Below are positions 9,432 through 18,472 of a stretch of DNA of 64,000 nucleotides, piece after piece. The position numbers and the translations under genes were made by a program. The notes beneath the pieces were generated by a model. That model was not told the origin of the DNA, made no database searches, and saw nothing but the letters and a program-made list of their open reading frames with translations. The DNA lies in assembly GCF_900156475.1 (NCBI RefSeq), contig NZ_FTNR01000007.1, forward strand, positions 124,001-188,000, written 5' to 3'. Numbering within the stretch: the first letter of the stretch is position 1; each line of letters begins with the position of its first letter. This DNA is from Natronorubrum thiooxidans. GTDB taxonomy: Archaea; Halobacteriota; Halobacteria; Halobacteriales; Natrialbaceae.

Positions 9432-10316
9432 ATGGACACGAGCAAGCAACTGTACGAACTCGACGCAACGGGATGGCAGCGGGGACTGTACGACGACGTC
9501 AAACGAACGTTTAGAGCACCGATCGTCAACTGGATCTTCCGGACGACGATCGCGAACTATCCCGAGTTCGTTCGCTATGCCTGGGGACAAGTGAAACCGG
9601 CGTTCCAGACGGCCCGCTTCGGCCAGCTTTCGGTCGCGTATCGCGACACCGTCCTCTCGGCGGTCGAAAAAGAGACATCAGTGCCGACCTACCGCTGTGG
9701 CGAACTCGAGATCACCCCGGCCGAATACGGCGAACTTCGCGGGCAACTCGCGACCTACGATATCGTCGCCCCGCGCCTTGCCGTCCTCTTCGAACTCGTG
9801 GATCGAGCGCTTTCCGAGGAGCCGATCGGAACCGATCCTGACCGTACTCGTCACGCAACTGCACCGCTGCCAGCCTGGCTCGATACCGACCGCGGACGGC
9901 CGCCGACGATGGTCGCAGTCGACGAGACACCGGCCGAATTGTCCGAGACAGTCTCCGCCATCCAGTCGTTCCACGGACTCGAGGACGGCCTGCCGAGTAT
10001 TTATCGGACGCTCGCCCAGTGGCCTGGGTTTGTCGGCCCGATGTGGAACGATATCGAGCCAGTGCTCCAGAGCGATGGGTTTTCGACGGCAGTCGACGAT
10101 GCTCGGACGGCGGTAAACGAGTACGTCGACTCGCTGCCCTACACACCGCAACTCGGTCCCGACTCGCTCGAGCGGCAGGGGATAGAGAGAGCGGCGATTG
10201 ACGAACTCCAGGGCCTGTTCCGGGAGTTCAATCAGGGTGCGATCGAGACCGTCGTGCCGGCGCTGCCGGTGTACGCGACAACGGTCGGCGCTGTTGGCAG
10301 CCGCTCGCTCGAGTAA
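9432..10316 (+). CDS. DehI-family (2-haloacid dehalogenase group I) protein
   Basis: 294 residues with the internal duplication typical of DehI. The first copy is at about residues 35-80 (FRTTIANYPEFVRYAWGQVK) and the second at about 189-235 (IYRTLAQWPGFVGPMWNDIE), with a Pro-rich linker between. DehI enzymes attack 2-halocarboxylic acids of either chirality by directly activating water with an Asp and are unrelated to HAD dehalogenases. I could not place the catalytic Asp with certainty; D186 in LEDGLPSIYR just before the second copy is the best candidate. A HAD type II gene follows after 82 nt, which supports a role near halogenated or related short acids. Many archaeal members are uncharacterised. 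Confidence 0.74.
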   Translation: MDTSKQLYELDATGWQRGLYDDVKRTFRAPIVNWIFRTTIANYPEFVRYAWGQVKPAFQTARFGQLSVAYRDTVLSAVEKETSVPTYRCGELEITPAEYGELRGQLATYDIVAPRLAVLFELVDRALSEEPIGTDPDRTRHATAPLPAWLDTDRGRPPTMVAVDETPAELSETVSAIQSFHGLEDGLPSIYRTLAQWPGFVGPMWNDIEPVLQSDGFSTAVDDARTAVNEYVDSLPYTPQLGPDSLERQGIERAAIDELQGLFREFNQGAIETVVPALPVYATTVGAVGSRSLE

Positions 10317-10398
10317 GCGACTCCCGATTCCAGATTTCGACGGCAAACGTGTGAAATCTACCCATAGTATATTGTCAGGGCGGGCGAATCGGTACAGT

Positions 10399-11088
10399 AT
10401 GTCATTCGATCCGACCGCCGTCGAAACGATCACCGTGGACTCGTATGGAACCCTCGTCGACCCGGCTGCCGTCAAAACAGCACTCGAGGCGTACGTTGAC
10501 ACCGAGCAGATCCAGTCAATCTCCGATCAGTGGCGCAGCCGGTCGCTCATGTATACGATGGTGAGCAACTTCACCGACAGTTATCAGCCGTTCTACGACA
10601 TGAACCGGGATGCACTGCGTTTTGCCCTTGCGAGACACGATGTCGACCTGCCATCGGAGACGATCGAGGAAATCCTTGCGACGTATCACGATCTCGATCC
10701 GTTCGAGGACGTCCGAAGTGGACTCGAGGCGATTACCGAGGCCGGATACGACGTTTTCGTGGTGTCGAACGGTAACCCCGAAATGCTCGAGTCGATGGTC
10801 GAGACGGCTGCTCTCGAGTCGATACTCGCGGGGACGATCAGTGCAGACGAGATTCAGACGTTCAAACCCGACAGCGAGATTTATCAGTACGCGGCGGAAC
10901 AGACGGGGACACCACTCGAGTCGATCGCTCACGCCGCTGGGCCGACGTTCGACGTCCAGGGCGCGATGCACGCGGGCATGCAGGGGGTCTGGATCGACCG
11001 AACGAACGGCATCTGGGATCCGTTCGCGGATGAACCGGATCTAACAGTCGAGACGTTCGACGAGTTCGCGACCGAACTCGGCGTATAG
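10399..11088 (+). CDS. HAD-superfamily protein, haloacid dehalogenase type II family
   Basis: 229 residues. D14 in TVDSYGTLVD is the HAD nucleophile; SNGNPEM (S123, N124), the Lys in KPDSEIY (K156) and D185 in FDVQGA match the (S)-2-haloacid dehalogenase plan. Two positions differ: aligned by hand with the Pseudomonas L-DEX enzyme, its Ser175 and Asn177 fall on A180 and P182 in HAAGPTFD. Activity on haloacids is therefore uncertain and it could be a phosphatase. An AT-rich TATA-like stretch at about 10363-10371 lies roughly 30 nt before the ATG, so it may have its own promoter despite following the DehI gene. Confidence 0.8.
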   Translation: MSFDPTAVETITVDSYGTLVDPAAVKTALEAYVDTEQIQSISDQWRSRSLMYTMVSNFTDSYQPFYDMNRDALRFALARHDVDLPSETIEEILATYHDLDPFEDVRSGLEAITEAGYDVFVVSNGNPEMLESMVETAALESILAGTISADEIQTFKPDSEIYQYAAEQTGTPLESIAHAAGPTFDVQGAMHAGMQGVWIDRTNGIWDPFADEPDLTVETFDEFATELGV

Positions 11089-11280
11089 AGTGTCTAAACA
11101 GTTCTGAAAACTGTCGGGTACGCCGTTCGAATCCCCGACTCGGCGGCGATGTCGATCACCGCGGAGGCGTATAATACCCTTATAAATGTTTTCAAATTAG
11201 TATTTAGTAGATGAATTTTATTTGAGTTGTACCCGTACTCGATTCGTGGCCGAATAATAGGCACACCACATACATAACAA

Positions 11281-11287
11281 TTTAATA
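11281..11287 (+). promoter_or_regulatory. TATA-like box for the DUF3311/symporter operon
   Basis: TTTAATA is centred about 29 nt before the ATG at 11313, at the end of a 220-bp AT-rich intergenic stretch (11089-11312) in which I see no convincing gene. Confidence 0.45.
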
Positions 11288-11312
11288 CTTGGAATATGAC
11301 GGGGAGTAGTGT

Positions 11313-11612
11313 ATGCAGACACATACCAAGGAAGCACTGGCATCATTGACTGCAGCGTTAGCACTCATTGGTGTCATCCACTCGGGGATCTGGTTCACGA
11401 TGTTCGGGACCCCCGATCTCATGGTGTTGGGGTTCCCGTTCCACTACTTTTGGTTAGTGGCTGGTGGGCCGGTAGCAATGTTCGTCCTGTACTGGATTTA
11501 CTACCAGTACATTACGTCGTCAATTATGGAAGAGAAAGAACAGCTGAAAGCGTCTACAGGGAGCGTTGGAGCAGCTGACGATATCGGTGTAGCGGGTGAT
11601 GATGATGATTAA
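11313..11612 (+). CDS. DUF3311 small membrane protein
   Basis: 99 residues with two membrane segments, about residues 8-30 (LTAALALIGVIHSGIWF) and 36-62, followed by an acidic tail ending in four Asp. DUF3311 proteins are found immediately upstream of sodium:solute symporters and are thought to be small partner subunits; that role is inferred from gene order. The gene overlaps the symporter start inside a run of GAT/ATG triplets. Confidence 0.82.
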   Translation: MQTHTKEALASLTAALALIGVIHSGIWFTMFGTPDLMVLGFPFHYFWLVAGGPVAMFVLYWIYYQYITSSIMEEKEQLKASTGSVGAADDIGVAGDDDD

Positions 11613-13269
11613 ACCATTACAACAGGCCGGGGAGTACCCGTTCCAGGAGACGTTCACCGATCTCGTGATCCCGATCGGGATCATCGTCGTGATGTTCCTC
11701 GTGTTCTACGGGATCAGCTACTACATGAAAAGCAACATCCAGGGCAGCGACGACTACATGGTTGCTGGACGAACGATCGGGTCGTTCGTCAATGGCTCCG
11801 CCATCTCCGCGACGTGGGAGAGTCTGGCGACGTTCATGGGTGTCGTCGCGCTGATGGTCCAGGTTCAGATGCCGTTCCTGGCAGTGTGGACCAATTTCCT
11901 GCTGTCGATCCCGCTGATCGTCATCCTGTACGGACAGACGCTGCGCCGACTCGGCTCGTACACGCCCGCGACGTTCTGCAAGGATCGCTACGGCAACACG
12001 ATGTCGGTCGTGATGGCGCTGCTCATCGTGTTCGTCATGCTAATGTACGCCCTCGGGCAGTTCATCGGTCTGGCCCAAATCGCCGAGATTCTGTTCGGGT
12101 GGGACTACACGCTCTCACTGTTTGTCATCGCCGTGTTGGTCACCGGATACGTCGTGATCGCCGGGATGTGGGGTGTGTCGTACAACTCCGCCCTCCAGTT
12201 CTGGATCATGCTCACCGCGGCCTTTATTCCGATGATGTTCGTCCTGAACCAGCTCGGCTCCTCGGGCTGGTTCTTCCCGCCACTTGGCTACGGTGACCTC
12301 GTGCCGGAGATGCAACAGACCAACCCAGGCTTTTTCGACATGACCTTCGATACGAGGTGGTACTTCGCGATGTTCCTGGCGATGGCGCTGGGACCAATCG
12401 GGATGCCCCACCTCGCCCAGCGGATCTTTACCAGTCGAAGCGTTGAGTCCGGTCGAAAGACCGTGTTCTGGTTCGTCCTCGTGACGGGCCTGATGTTCGC
12501 GACGATCTATTCCGTCGCGTTCGCCGGCGTCTACTGGCTCGGTCAGGAAGGGTTCGAAATCGCCGAAGCCGACTTCGACAAGATGATCTTCTACCTGAAC
12601 TTCGCGTTCAGCGGGAACTCGATCACCGGGTACGTCGTCGCCGGTGCGATCGCCGGTGGACTCTCGACCGTGAGCGGTCACATGCTCGCGATCAGTGCTG
12701 CCGTCGCAAACGACGTCATCGAAGCCTTCGAACTCGACGTCACCGAAGACCGCAAGACGCAGTTCGGCTACGCCGCCATTATCGCCTCCGGGCTGATCGT
12801 CGCACTGATCGCGCTCAACCCGCCGGCGTTCCTCGTCGTCAGTATCCTCTGGGCGTTCGCGATCAGTGCCGCCGCGATCACACCCGTGATCGTCCTCGGC
12901 GTCTGGTCCGCCCGCGTGAACCGCTACGGCGCACTCGCCTCGAGTGCCGTCGGCTTCCTTACCGTCCTCGTGCTCTCACCGCACGCGTTCGGCAGTATCG
13001 GAGCCGGTGGGGAGGGACTAACGGCAGCACTCGGTATCGACGCGATCATGATCGCGTTCCCACTGTCGATTCTCACGTTCGTCGTCGTCTCGTTGATCGC
13101 GGAACGAGTCGGCTCGTTGAACGTCGATCCGGAATCGAACCGCAACCTGATCAACGAGATGCACGGCTACCCGGACGACGATGTCGAGCGGTTTACCAGT
13201 GCCGTACCGCTCATTATCCTCGCCGTGTTGATGCTCCCGATCCTCTGGTGGGGCATCCAACCCTGGTAA
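11599..13269 (+). CDS. sodium:solute symporter (SSF family)
   Basis: About 556 residues with roughly thirteen predicted membrane segments. The family core is visible: DDYMVAGRTIGSFVNG near residue 50, then ISATWESLATFMG, and the internal SSF stretch GGLSTVSGHMLAISAAVAND near residue 353. It imports an organic solute with sodium. The DUF3311 partner and the acyl-CoA neighbourhood suggest a monocarboxylate such as acetate or propionate, which is inference. Several start codons are possible (GTG 11596; ATG 11599, 11602, 11605), all within the upstream gene's last codons. A small membrane-protein gene follows after 21 nt. Confidence 0.9.
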   Translation: MMMIKPLQQAGEYPFQETFTDLVIPIGIIVVMFLVFYGISYYMKSNIQGSDDYMVAGRTIGSFVNGSAISATWESLATFMGVVALMVQVQMPFLAVWTNFLLSIPLIVILYGQTLRRLGSYTPATFCKDRYGNTMSVVMALLIVFVMLMYALGQFIGLAQIAEILFGWDYTLSLFVIAVLVTGYVVIAGMWGVSYNSALQFWIMLTAAFIPMMFVLNQLGSSGWFFPPLGYGDLVPEMQQTNPGFFDMTFDTRWYFAMFLAMALGPIGMPHLAQRIFTSRSVESGRKTVFWFVLVTGLMFATIYSVAFAGVYWLGQEGFEIAEADFDKMIFYLNFAFSGNSITGYVVAGAIAGGLSTVSGHMLAISAAVANDVIEAFELDVTEDRKTQFGYAAIIASGLIVALIALNPPAFLVVSILWAFAISAAAITPVIVLGVWSARVNRYGALASSAVGFLTVLVLSPHAFGSIGAGGEGLTAALGIDAIMIAFPLSILTFVVVSLIAERVGSLNVDPESNRNLINEMHGYPDDDVERFTSAVPLIILAVLMLPILWWGIQPW

Positions 13270-13290
13270 CCTACTCTCTACTCTCACAGT

Positions 13291-13455
13291 ATGCAGCTCT
13301 TTGGCTCCAAAATCGGAACGGTGGTGTGGTTGCTCATCGGTATCGGAACCGCAGCGATCGCCGTCCACAACGACAACCAGCTCACGGGACTCATCGCCGT
13401 CGGATGGATCATCCTCGCCGTGTTCAGCTGGGTCGAGTATCGAAAAGAAGACTAA
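13291..13455 (+). CDS. small membrane protein
   Basis: 54 residues (MQLFGSKIGTVVWLLIGIGT to EYRKED) with two membrane segments at about 8-25 and 32-47 and a charged tail. It begins 21 nt after the symporter stop on the same strand, so it is probably the third gene of that operon. No family is recognised. Confidence 0.6.
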   Translation: MQLFGSKIGTVVWLLIGIGTAAIAVHNDNQLTGLIAVGWIILAVFSWVEYRKED

Positions 13456-13482
13456 CGACTCCATCTGTTTTCGCTGCTGCCA

Positions 13483-13500
13483 GATCAGGCGTCCCTGATC
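13483..13500. repeat. short hairpin after the symporter operon
   Basis: GATCAGG and CCTGATC pair across a 4-nt loop, 28 nt after the stop of the small membrane protein. There is no following T-tract, so a terminator role is only possible. The rest of 13456-13701 shows nothing I can name. Confidence 0.3.
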
Positions 13501-13701
13501 AACAGGATCGGACGCTGTGCCTCGAGTAGCACGTGTTCGAACACTGGCTAGTCGGGAAGGCGGCGTCGTTCGCGGCTCGTATCGAACGACGGAACCAACG
13601 AACACACCCATCGCAGGGCGTGTGCCTTCCGTCGGTCGAAACTGTCACTCCCGCTATCCCGGTATCGACCGACTATCGTCGACAAAAGCAGTCTCGAGCA
13701 A

Positions 13702-14136
13702 TTACGACTCGTCGAGTAACACGGTCACCGGCCGTGTCGACTCGAGCAACACCGACTGGGTGACACTCCCGAACAGCATTTTTCCGGCCGCACTCTTCTT
13801 TCGGCCGCTCATAATGATGTTGTCGGCATCGATCTCGTCGGCGACGGCGAGAATCTGGTCGGTAACGTCGCCTCGCTCAAATCGCGTTTCGACGTCGATT
13901 CCGTGCTCCATGAGCAGTTCATACGCTGCGTTCGTGCTGTCTGGCAGCTCAGGGTCCGCCTTCCCTTCGGCGCGTTGTGTTTCGAACTCCCGTAACCAGG
14001 GCTGTTTGGTCGACTCGGAGACGTTGACCAGAACGACTGCTTTCTCTTCCGGGCCACCGGGAAGGTCGATAACGGTTTCAGCCGCTCGTGTTGCCCGTGA
14101 CTCGCTCTCATCGACCGGGAGCAAAATCGTGTGCAT
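13702..14136 (-). CDS. universal stress protein (UspA family)
   Basis: 144 residues from the ATG at 14136 (MHTILLPVDESESR); an upstream start at 14157 would add only seven residues. The fold is shown by the first strand ILLPVD, VVLVNVSES in the middle and the C-terminal GRKKSAAGKMLFGSVTQSVL. This tail lacks the first glycines of the ATP-binding G-x2-G-x9-G-S/T motif (the matching positions are Ser and Lys) but keeps the final GS, so nucleotide binding is uncertain. It is divergent from the methylmalonyl-CoA mutase gene. Confidence 0.86.
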   Translation of the reverse strand: MHTILLPVDESESRATRAAETVIDLPGGPEEKAVVLVNVSESTKQPWLREFETQRAEGKADPELPDSTNAAYELLMEHGIDVETRFERGDVTDQILAVADEIDADNIIMSGRKKSAAGKMLFGSVTQSVLLESTRPVTVLLDES

Positions 14137-14276
14137 AAGTGACACTCGAGTCTGCATTACTTAATCATTTGGGATAAAAGGGGTGCGAGGAATCGAGACA
14201 GAACGCATCCACTGCGGCCCATAGGCTGGATACGTCGGTGTATGTGACAGACTCTCCAGCAGACCGATAACAAGAC

Positions 14277-14283
14277 TTTAGAA
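14277..14283 (+). promoter_or_regulatory. TATA-like box for methylmalonyl-CoA mutase
   Basis: TTTAGAA is centred about 27 nt before the ATG at 14307. This supports that start over an in-frame ATG at 14286, which would lie only a few bases from the box. Confidence 0.45.
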
Positions 14284-14306
14284 TCTTGGCACTCATGGTC
14301 ATACCA

Positions 14307-16007
14307 ATGTTCGATGAAAACGAGCTCGAGGGGATTCGTGAGCGACGGGACCAGTGGGAAGAAGAGACGCGCGATCCCGTGCTCGAGCGCCACGGCGAGC
14401 GAAAGGACCGGTTCGCAACGATCTCGAACCACGAGGTCGATCGACTCTACACGCCCGAAGACATCGCCGACCTCGATTTCGAAGACGATCTCGGGTTTCC
14501 TGGGGAGCCGCCGTACACGCGTGGTCCGTACCCAACGATGTACCGCGGACGGACGTGGACGATGCGCCAGTTCGCCGGCTTCGGGACCGCTGAGGAGACC
14601 AACGAACGATTTCATTACCTGATCGACGAGGGCCAGACCGGCCTCTCGACGGCGTTCGACATGCCGTCGCTGATGGGAATCGACTCGGATCATCCGATGA
14701 GCGAGGGCGAGGTCGGCAAAGAGGGCGTCGCCGTCGACACCCTCGCCGATATGGAGATCCTCTTCGACGGCATCGACATCGACGAAGTCTCCACATCGTT
14801 TACGATCAATCCCTCCGCGGCCGTCATCTACGCGATGTACATCGCGCTGGCCGACCAGCAAGGTGTTCCACGCGACAAGGTGCGCGGAACCCTCCAGAAC
14901 GACATGCTCAAAGAGTTCATCGCTCAGAAAGAGTGGGTGATTCCCCCGGATCCGTCGCTGAAGATCGTCACCGACACCATCGAATTCGCCGTCGATGAGA
15001 CACCGAATTTTCATCCGGTCTCCATCTCGGGCTATCACATCCGTGAAGCCGGCTCAACGGCAGCCCAGGAGGCCGCGTTCACCCTCGCCGACGGATTCGC
15101 CTACGTCGAGGACACGCTCGAGCGCGGCCTCGACGTCGACGACTTTGCCCCCCTTCTCTCGTTTTTCTTCAACTCCCACAACTCCATCTTCGAAGAGATC
15201 GCCAAGTTCCGCGCCTCCCGTCGCGTGTACGCCCGCGTGATGGAGGAGTGGTACGACGCAGACCAGCCCGAATCGAAACGGCTGAAGTTCCACACCCAGA
15301 CCGCAGGCCAGTCCCTGACCGCCCAGCAGCCGCTGAACAACATCGCTCGCGTCACGATTCAGGCGCTCGCGGGCGTCCTCGGCGGCACGCAGTCGCTGCA
15401 CACGAACAGCTTCGACGAGGCGCTCGCGCTCCCGAGCGAGAAGGCCGTCCGCGTCGCGCTGCGAACCCAGCAGATCATCGCCGACGAGTCCGGCGCGGCC
15501 GACATTGTCGACCCGATGGGTGGCAGCTACGCCATCGAGAAACTCACCAACGAGATGGAAGCCGAGATCATGGGCTACATCGAGGAGATCAAAGAGATCG
15601 GCGACGGCTCGGTCCGCGACGGCGTCCTCGATGGCATCGATCAGGGCTACTTCCAGCGTGAAATCCAGGAGTCGAGCTACGAGTACCAACAGCGCGTCGA
15701 ACGCGGCGAGGAAGTCGTCGTCGGCGTCAACAAGTACACCATCGAAGAGGACACCTCCCCGGAGATCCTCCAGATCGACGAGACGACGCGCGACCGCCAA
15801 CTCGAGCGACTCGAGCGCGTCAAAGACGAGCGCGACGACGACGAGGTCGAGGCCACCCTCGAGGCGCTGTCGGATGCGATCGATTCCGAGGAGAACGTCA
15901 TGCCGTACATCATCGACGCCGTCAAAGCCTACGTGACGATGGGCGAGATCATGCAGGTCTTCGAGGACCACCACGGCGCCTACCAGGAAGAGCTCAGCCC
16001 CGTCTGA
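14307..16007 (+). CDS. methylmalonyl-CoA mutase, large catalytic subunit
   Basis: 566 residues of the TIM-barrel mutase domain without a B12-binding domain. The signature YTRGPYPTMYRGRTWTMRQF is near residue 71, GLSTAFDMPSLMGIDSDHP near 112, and HTQTAGQSLTAQQPLNN near 330, with IVDPMGGSYAIE near 402. It interconverts (R)-methylmalonyl-CoA and succinyl-CoA with adenosylcobalamin, the entry of propionyl-CoA carbon into the citric acid cycle. The B12-binding chain is a separate gene at 16665, and the enzyme that makes adenosylcobalamin is at 40261. In archaea the two chains are commonly split as here. Confidence 0.94.
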   Translation: MFDENELEGIRERRDQWEEETRDPVLERHGERKDRFATISNHEVDRLYTPEDIADLDFEDDLGFPGEPPYTRGPYPTMYRGRTWTMRQFAGFGTAEETNERFHYLIDEGQTGLSTAFDMPSLMGIDSDHPMSEGEVGKEGVAVDTLADMEILFDGIDIDEVSTSFTINPSAAVIYAMYIALADQQGVPRDKVRGTLQNDMLKEFIAQKEWVIPPDPSLKIVTDTIEFAVDETPNFHPVSISGYHIREAGSTAAQEAAFTLADGFAYVEDTLERGLDVDDFAPLLSFFFNSHNSIFEEIAKFRASRRVYARVMEEWYDADQPESKRLKFHTQTAGQSLTAQQPLNNIARVTIQALAGVLGGTQSLHTNSFDEALALPSEKAVRVALRTQQIIADESGAADIVDPMGGSYAIEKLTNEMEAEIMGYIEEIKEIGDGSVRDGVLDGIDQGYFQREIQESSYEYQQRVERGEEVVVGVNKYTIEEDTSPEILQIDETTRDRQLERLERVKDERDDDEVEATLEALSDAIDSEENVMPYIIDAVKAYVTMGEIMQVFEDHHGAYQEELSPV

Positions 16008-16042
16008 TCCGGCCGTTCTGGCCGCTACGGACCGTCAGCGAG

Positions 16043-16552
16043 CTACTCGTTGGCCGCTTCTGTTGGCTCGAGGACGTACGTACACTCCGTATACGTGTCC
16101 CCACCGATGGTGATCGGTTCCGTCGCGACCTGCTCGAAGCCGAACCCGCGGTAGAACGCATTGCCGGGTTCGTTGGCTTCGAGCACCATCGCGTTGATCC
16201 GCTCGACACCCTGGTCGACAAGCCGATCGCGTGTCTCCTCGAGTAGTTGCTGCCCGAGTCCAGCGTTGCGGTGCTCCGGCACGACATAGACCCGAAGGAT
16301 GTTTCCTTCTTTGTCGTCGAGATTCCAGACGGCGTGGGCGAAGCCGACAACCTCGTCGTCACGCTCGGCGACCAGCATGAGTGCGCGCGACCAGATAATC
16401 GAGTCTCGAACGAGGTCGTCGGAGTACCACTCGTCGAACCCTTCCTGAATAGACTCCCGACTCAGGATATCTGGGTAGTCTTCGGTCCACGAGGCGTGGG
16501 CGACATCCTGGATTGCGTCGACATCGTCGGTGGTCGCTTCACGTATTGTCAT
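16043..16552 (-). CDS. GNAT-family N-acetyltransferase
   Basis: 169 residues. The acetyl-CoA-binding motif A is LRVYVVPEHRNAGLGQQLLE around residues 88-107, with the Q/R-x-x-G-x-G/A pattern as HRNAGLGQ, preceded by the beta-4 strand EVVGFAHAVW. The substrate is unknown. It is convergent with the mutase large subunit and divergent from the mutase small subunit, so it interrupts what would otherwise be a mutase operon. Confidence 0.88.
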   Translation of the reverse strand: MTIREATTDDVDAIQDVAHASWTEDYPDILSRESIQEGFDEWYSDDLVRDSIIWSRALMLVAERDDEVVGFAHAVWNLDDKEGNILRVYVVPEHRNAGLGQQLLEETRDRLVDQGVERINAMVLEANEPGNAFYRGFGFEQVATEPITIGGDTYTECTYVLEPTEAANE

Positions 16553-16664
16553 ATGTTGACAAAGACCTATGTCAAATTAACGTTTTTCCCCAGCGTGGTA
16601 CGATTCGGGACGATACACCTCGAATTTCGATAGAATCATACTCCCTCCAATAAAACGGAGCGGT

Positions 16665-17081
16665 ATGAGTACTGACAGCGAACAGCAGAGTATTCGGTGT
16701 ATGGTCGCAAAAGTCGGGCTCGACGGACACGACCGTGGCGCACACGTGATCGCTCGAGCGTTCCGTGACGCCGGCTTCGAGGTCATCTACTCCGGACTGC
16801 ACAAAGCGCCCGACGACGTCGTTCAGGCGGCGGTCCAGGAGGACGTCGACGTCCTCGGGATCTCGATTCTCTCGGGCGCTCACGACACGCTCGTCCCGAA
16901 GATCATGGACGGCCTCGAGGAGTACGGCGCGAAAGACGACACGCTCGTCCTCGCCGGCGGTGTGATTCCGGACGAAGATCGGACGGCGCTCAAAGACGAG
17001 GGCGTCGCAGCGATCTTCGGCCCCGGGACGTCGATCGAGGAGACGATCGAGTTCGTCCGCGAGAACGCACCCGAGCGATAA
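16665..17081 (+). CDS. methylmalonyl-CoA mutase B12-binding subunit
   Basis: 138 residues with the full cobalamin-binding signature: DGHDRGAHVIARAF (D-x-H-x-x-G, where the His is the lower cobalt ligand) at about residues 19-32, SGLHKAPDDVV, GISILSGAH (S-x-L) and LAGGVIPDED (GG) near 98. It is the domain that usually forms the C-terminus of bacterial mutases, here as a separate chain that pairs with the product at 14307. It has its own upstream region and is in the same direction as the large chain. Confidence 0.93.
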   Translation: MSTDSEQQSIRCMVAKVGLDGHDRGAHVIARAFRDAGFEVIYSGLHKAPDDVVQAAVQEDVDVLGISILSGAHDTLVPKIMDGLEEYGAKDDTLVLAGGVIPDEDRTALKDEGVAAIFGPGTSIEETIEFVRENAPER

Positions 17082-17199
17082 CCGACGAACACGACCGACT
17101 ACTCGAGCCACTCGAGGCGTGCCTTCGTGAGCAGTCATCGACTCTCGAGGCGGTTCGAATCATGCCGGTTCAAAAAATGTTCGACTGGCCCGACTAGTC

Positions 17200-18342
17200 T
17201 CAGTTCAGCAGGTGTTGGGCGATCGTGTTCCGCAACACTTCGCTGGTGCCCTCGTAGATCTCGTTGAGTTTGGCGTCGCGGTAGAATCGCTCGGCGGGGA
17301 AGTCCTTGGTGTAGCCGTAGCCACCGTGGATCTGGATGCCTTCGTTTGCGACTTCACGCGAGACCTCGGAGGCGTAGAGTTTCGCCTGTGCGGCCTCTTT
17401 GATGAAGTTCTCGCCGCGAATCTTCTTGTCGGCGGCGTCGTGCATGAGCAGGCGGGCAGCGCGCGTTTTCGTGTCCATGTCGGCGAGTTTGTGCTGGATC
17501 GCCTGGAACTCGCTGATCGGCTGATCGAACTGTTCGCGGTCCTGGCTGTATTTGGCAGCCTCGTCGAGGGCCGCCTGTGCGATCCCGATCGACCGGGCCG
17601 CGATCGTGATACGGCCGCCGTTGAGCGTCTTCAGTGCCTGCACGAAGCCGTCTCCCTCGTCGCCGAGCAGACGGTCTTCTGGAATCCAGAGATCGTCAAA
17701 TCGAAGTTCGGCCGTCGGACAGCCCTTGTCGCCGAGTTTGTCCTCCGTGCCTTCGACAATGAATCCGTCGTCTTCCTCGGGACGGACGATGAACGAGGAG
17801 ATTCCCTTGTTGCCCGCGTCGGGGTCCGTTTTGGCGAACAGGGTCACTGTATCGGCGACCGAGCCGTTCGAGATCCAGAGCTTGCCGCCGTTGATCAGGT
17901 AGCCGTCGCCGTCTTTTTCCGCCGTCGTCTCCATCGCCGGCACGTCGCTGCCCGCACCGGCCTCCGAGAGAGCGAACGCACCGATGTCGGTGCCTTCTGC
18001 GACAGGCGTGAGATATTCTTTTTTCTGTTCGTGGTTACCGAACTCATACAGCATGTTCCCCGCAAGCGAGATGTGGGCGGCGACGATCGTTCCAAGCCCG
18101 CCGGAGCCACGCGAGATTTCCTCGAGGGCCGCCGGATAGGTGTGGTAATCGAGTCCAGCACCGCCGTACTCCTCGGGGAACGGCATCCCCATCAATCCGA
18201 GTTCGGCGAGTTCATCGACGATATCCTGCGGGAACTCGTCTTTTTTGTCGATCTCGTCGGCGACCGGTATGATCTCTTCATCGACGAACTCCGAAACCAT
18301 CTCGGTAATCTGGCGCTGTTCGGCCGTGAGACTGAAGTCCAT
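17200..18342 (-). CDS. acyl-CoA dehydrogenase
   Basis: 380 residues. FALSEAGAGSDVPAME near residue 127 and WISNGSVADTVTLFA near 156 mark the FAD/substrate domain; GGYGYTKDFPAERFYRDAKLNEIYEGTSEV at the C-terminus carries the catalytic Glu in YEGTSE. It is the second such enzyme in the window, a distinct paralogue of the product at 3277. Its C-terminus RNTIAQHLLN and the nearby MaoC hydratase and methylmalonyl-CoA mutase would fit short or branched acyl-CoA, but that is inference. Confidence 0.93.
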   Translation of the reverse strand: MDFSLTAEQRQITEMVSEFVDEEIIPVADEIDKKDEFPQDIVDELAELGLMGMPFPEEYGGAGLDYHTYPAALEEISRGSGGLGTIVAAHISLAGNMLYEFGNHEQKKEYLTPVAEGTDIGAFALSEAGAGSDVPAMETTAEKDGDGYLINGGKLWISNGSVADTVTLFAKTDPDAGNKGISSFIVRPEEDDGFIVEGTEDKLGDKGCPTAELRFDDLWIPEDRLLGDEGDGFVQALKTLNGGRITIAARSIGIAQAALDEAAKYSQDREQFDQPISEFQAIQHKLADMDTKTRAARLLMHDAADKKIRGENFIKEAAQAKLYASEVSREVANEGIQIHGGYGYTKDFPAERFYRDAKLNEIYEGTSEVLRNTIAQHLLN

Positions 18343-18472
18343 ATCTCATACTTCACACGTCTTTCGTATAGATTTTCCTCTTTAGGAAGCCACCTCGTAG
18401 TGCTCGACCAACAGTCTCCACGACGAGTCCAGCCGCGAAAGAATATGTGCGATGGGCTAGAATAGGTGCAGT

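Noticed and set aside
11120-11150. GTTCGAATCCCC, resembling a tRNA T-arm
   Set aside because: The bases on both sides do not pair into a 5-bp stem and no acceptor, D or anticodon arms can be drawn. No tRNA or rRNA was found in the window.
17212-18465. Long plus-strand open frame (417 codons) opposite the acyl-CoA dehydrogenase
   Set aside because: Shadow of the dehydrogenase; low-complexity, without family motifs.
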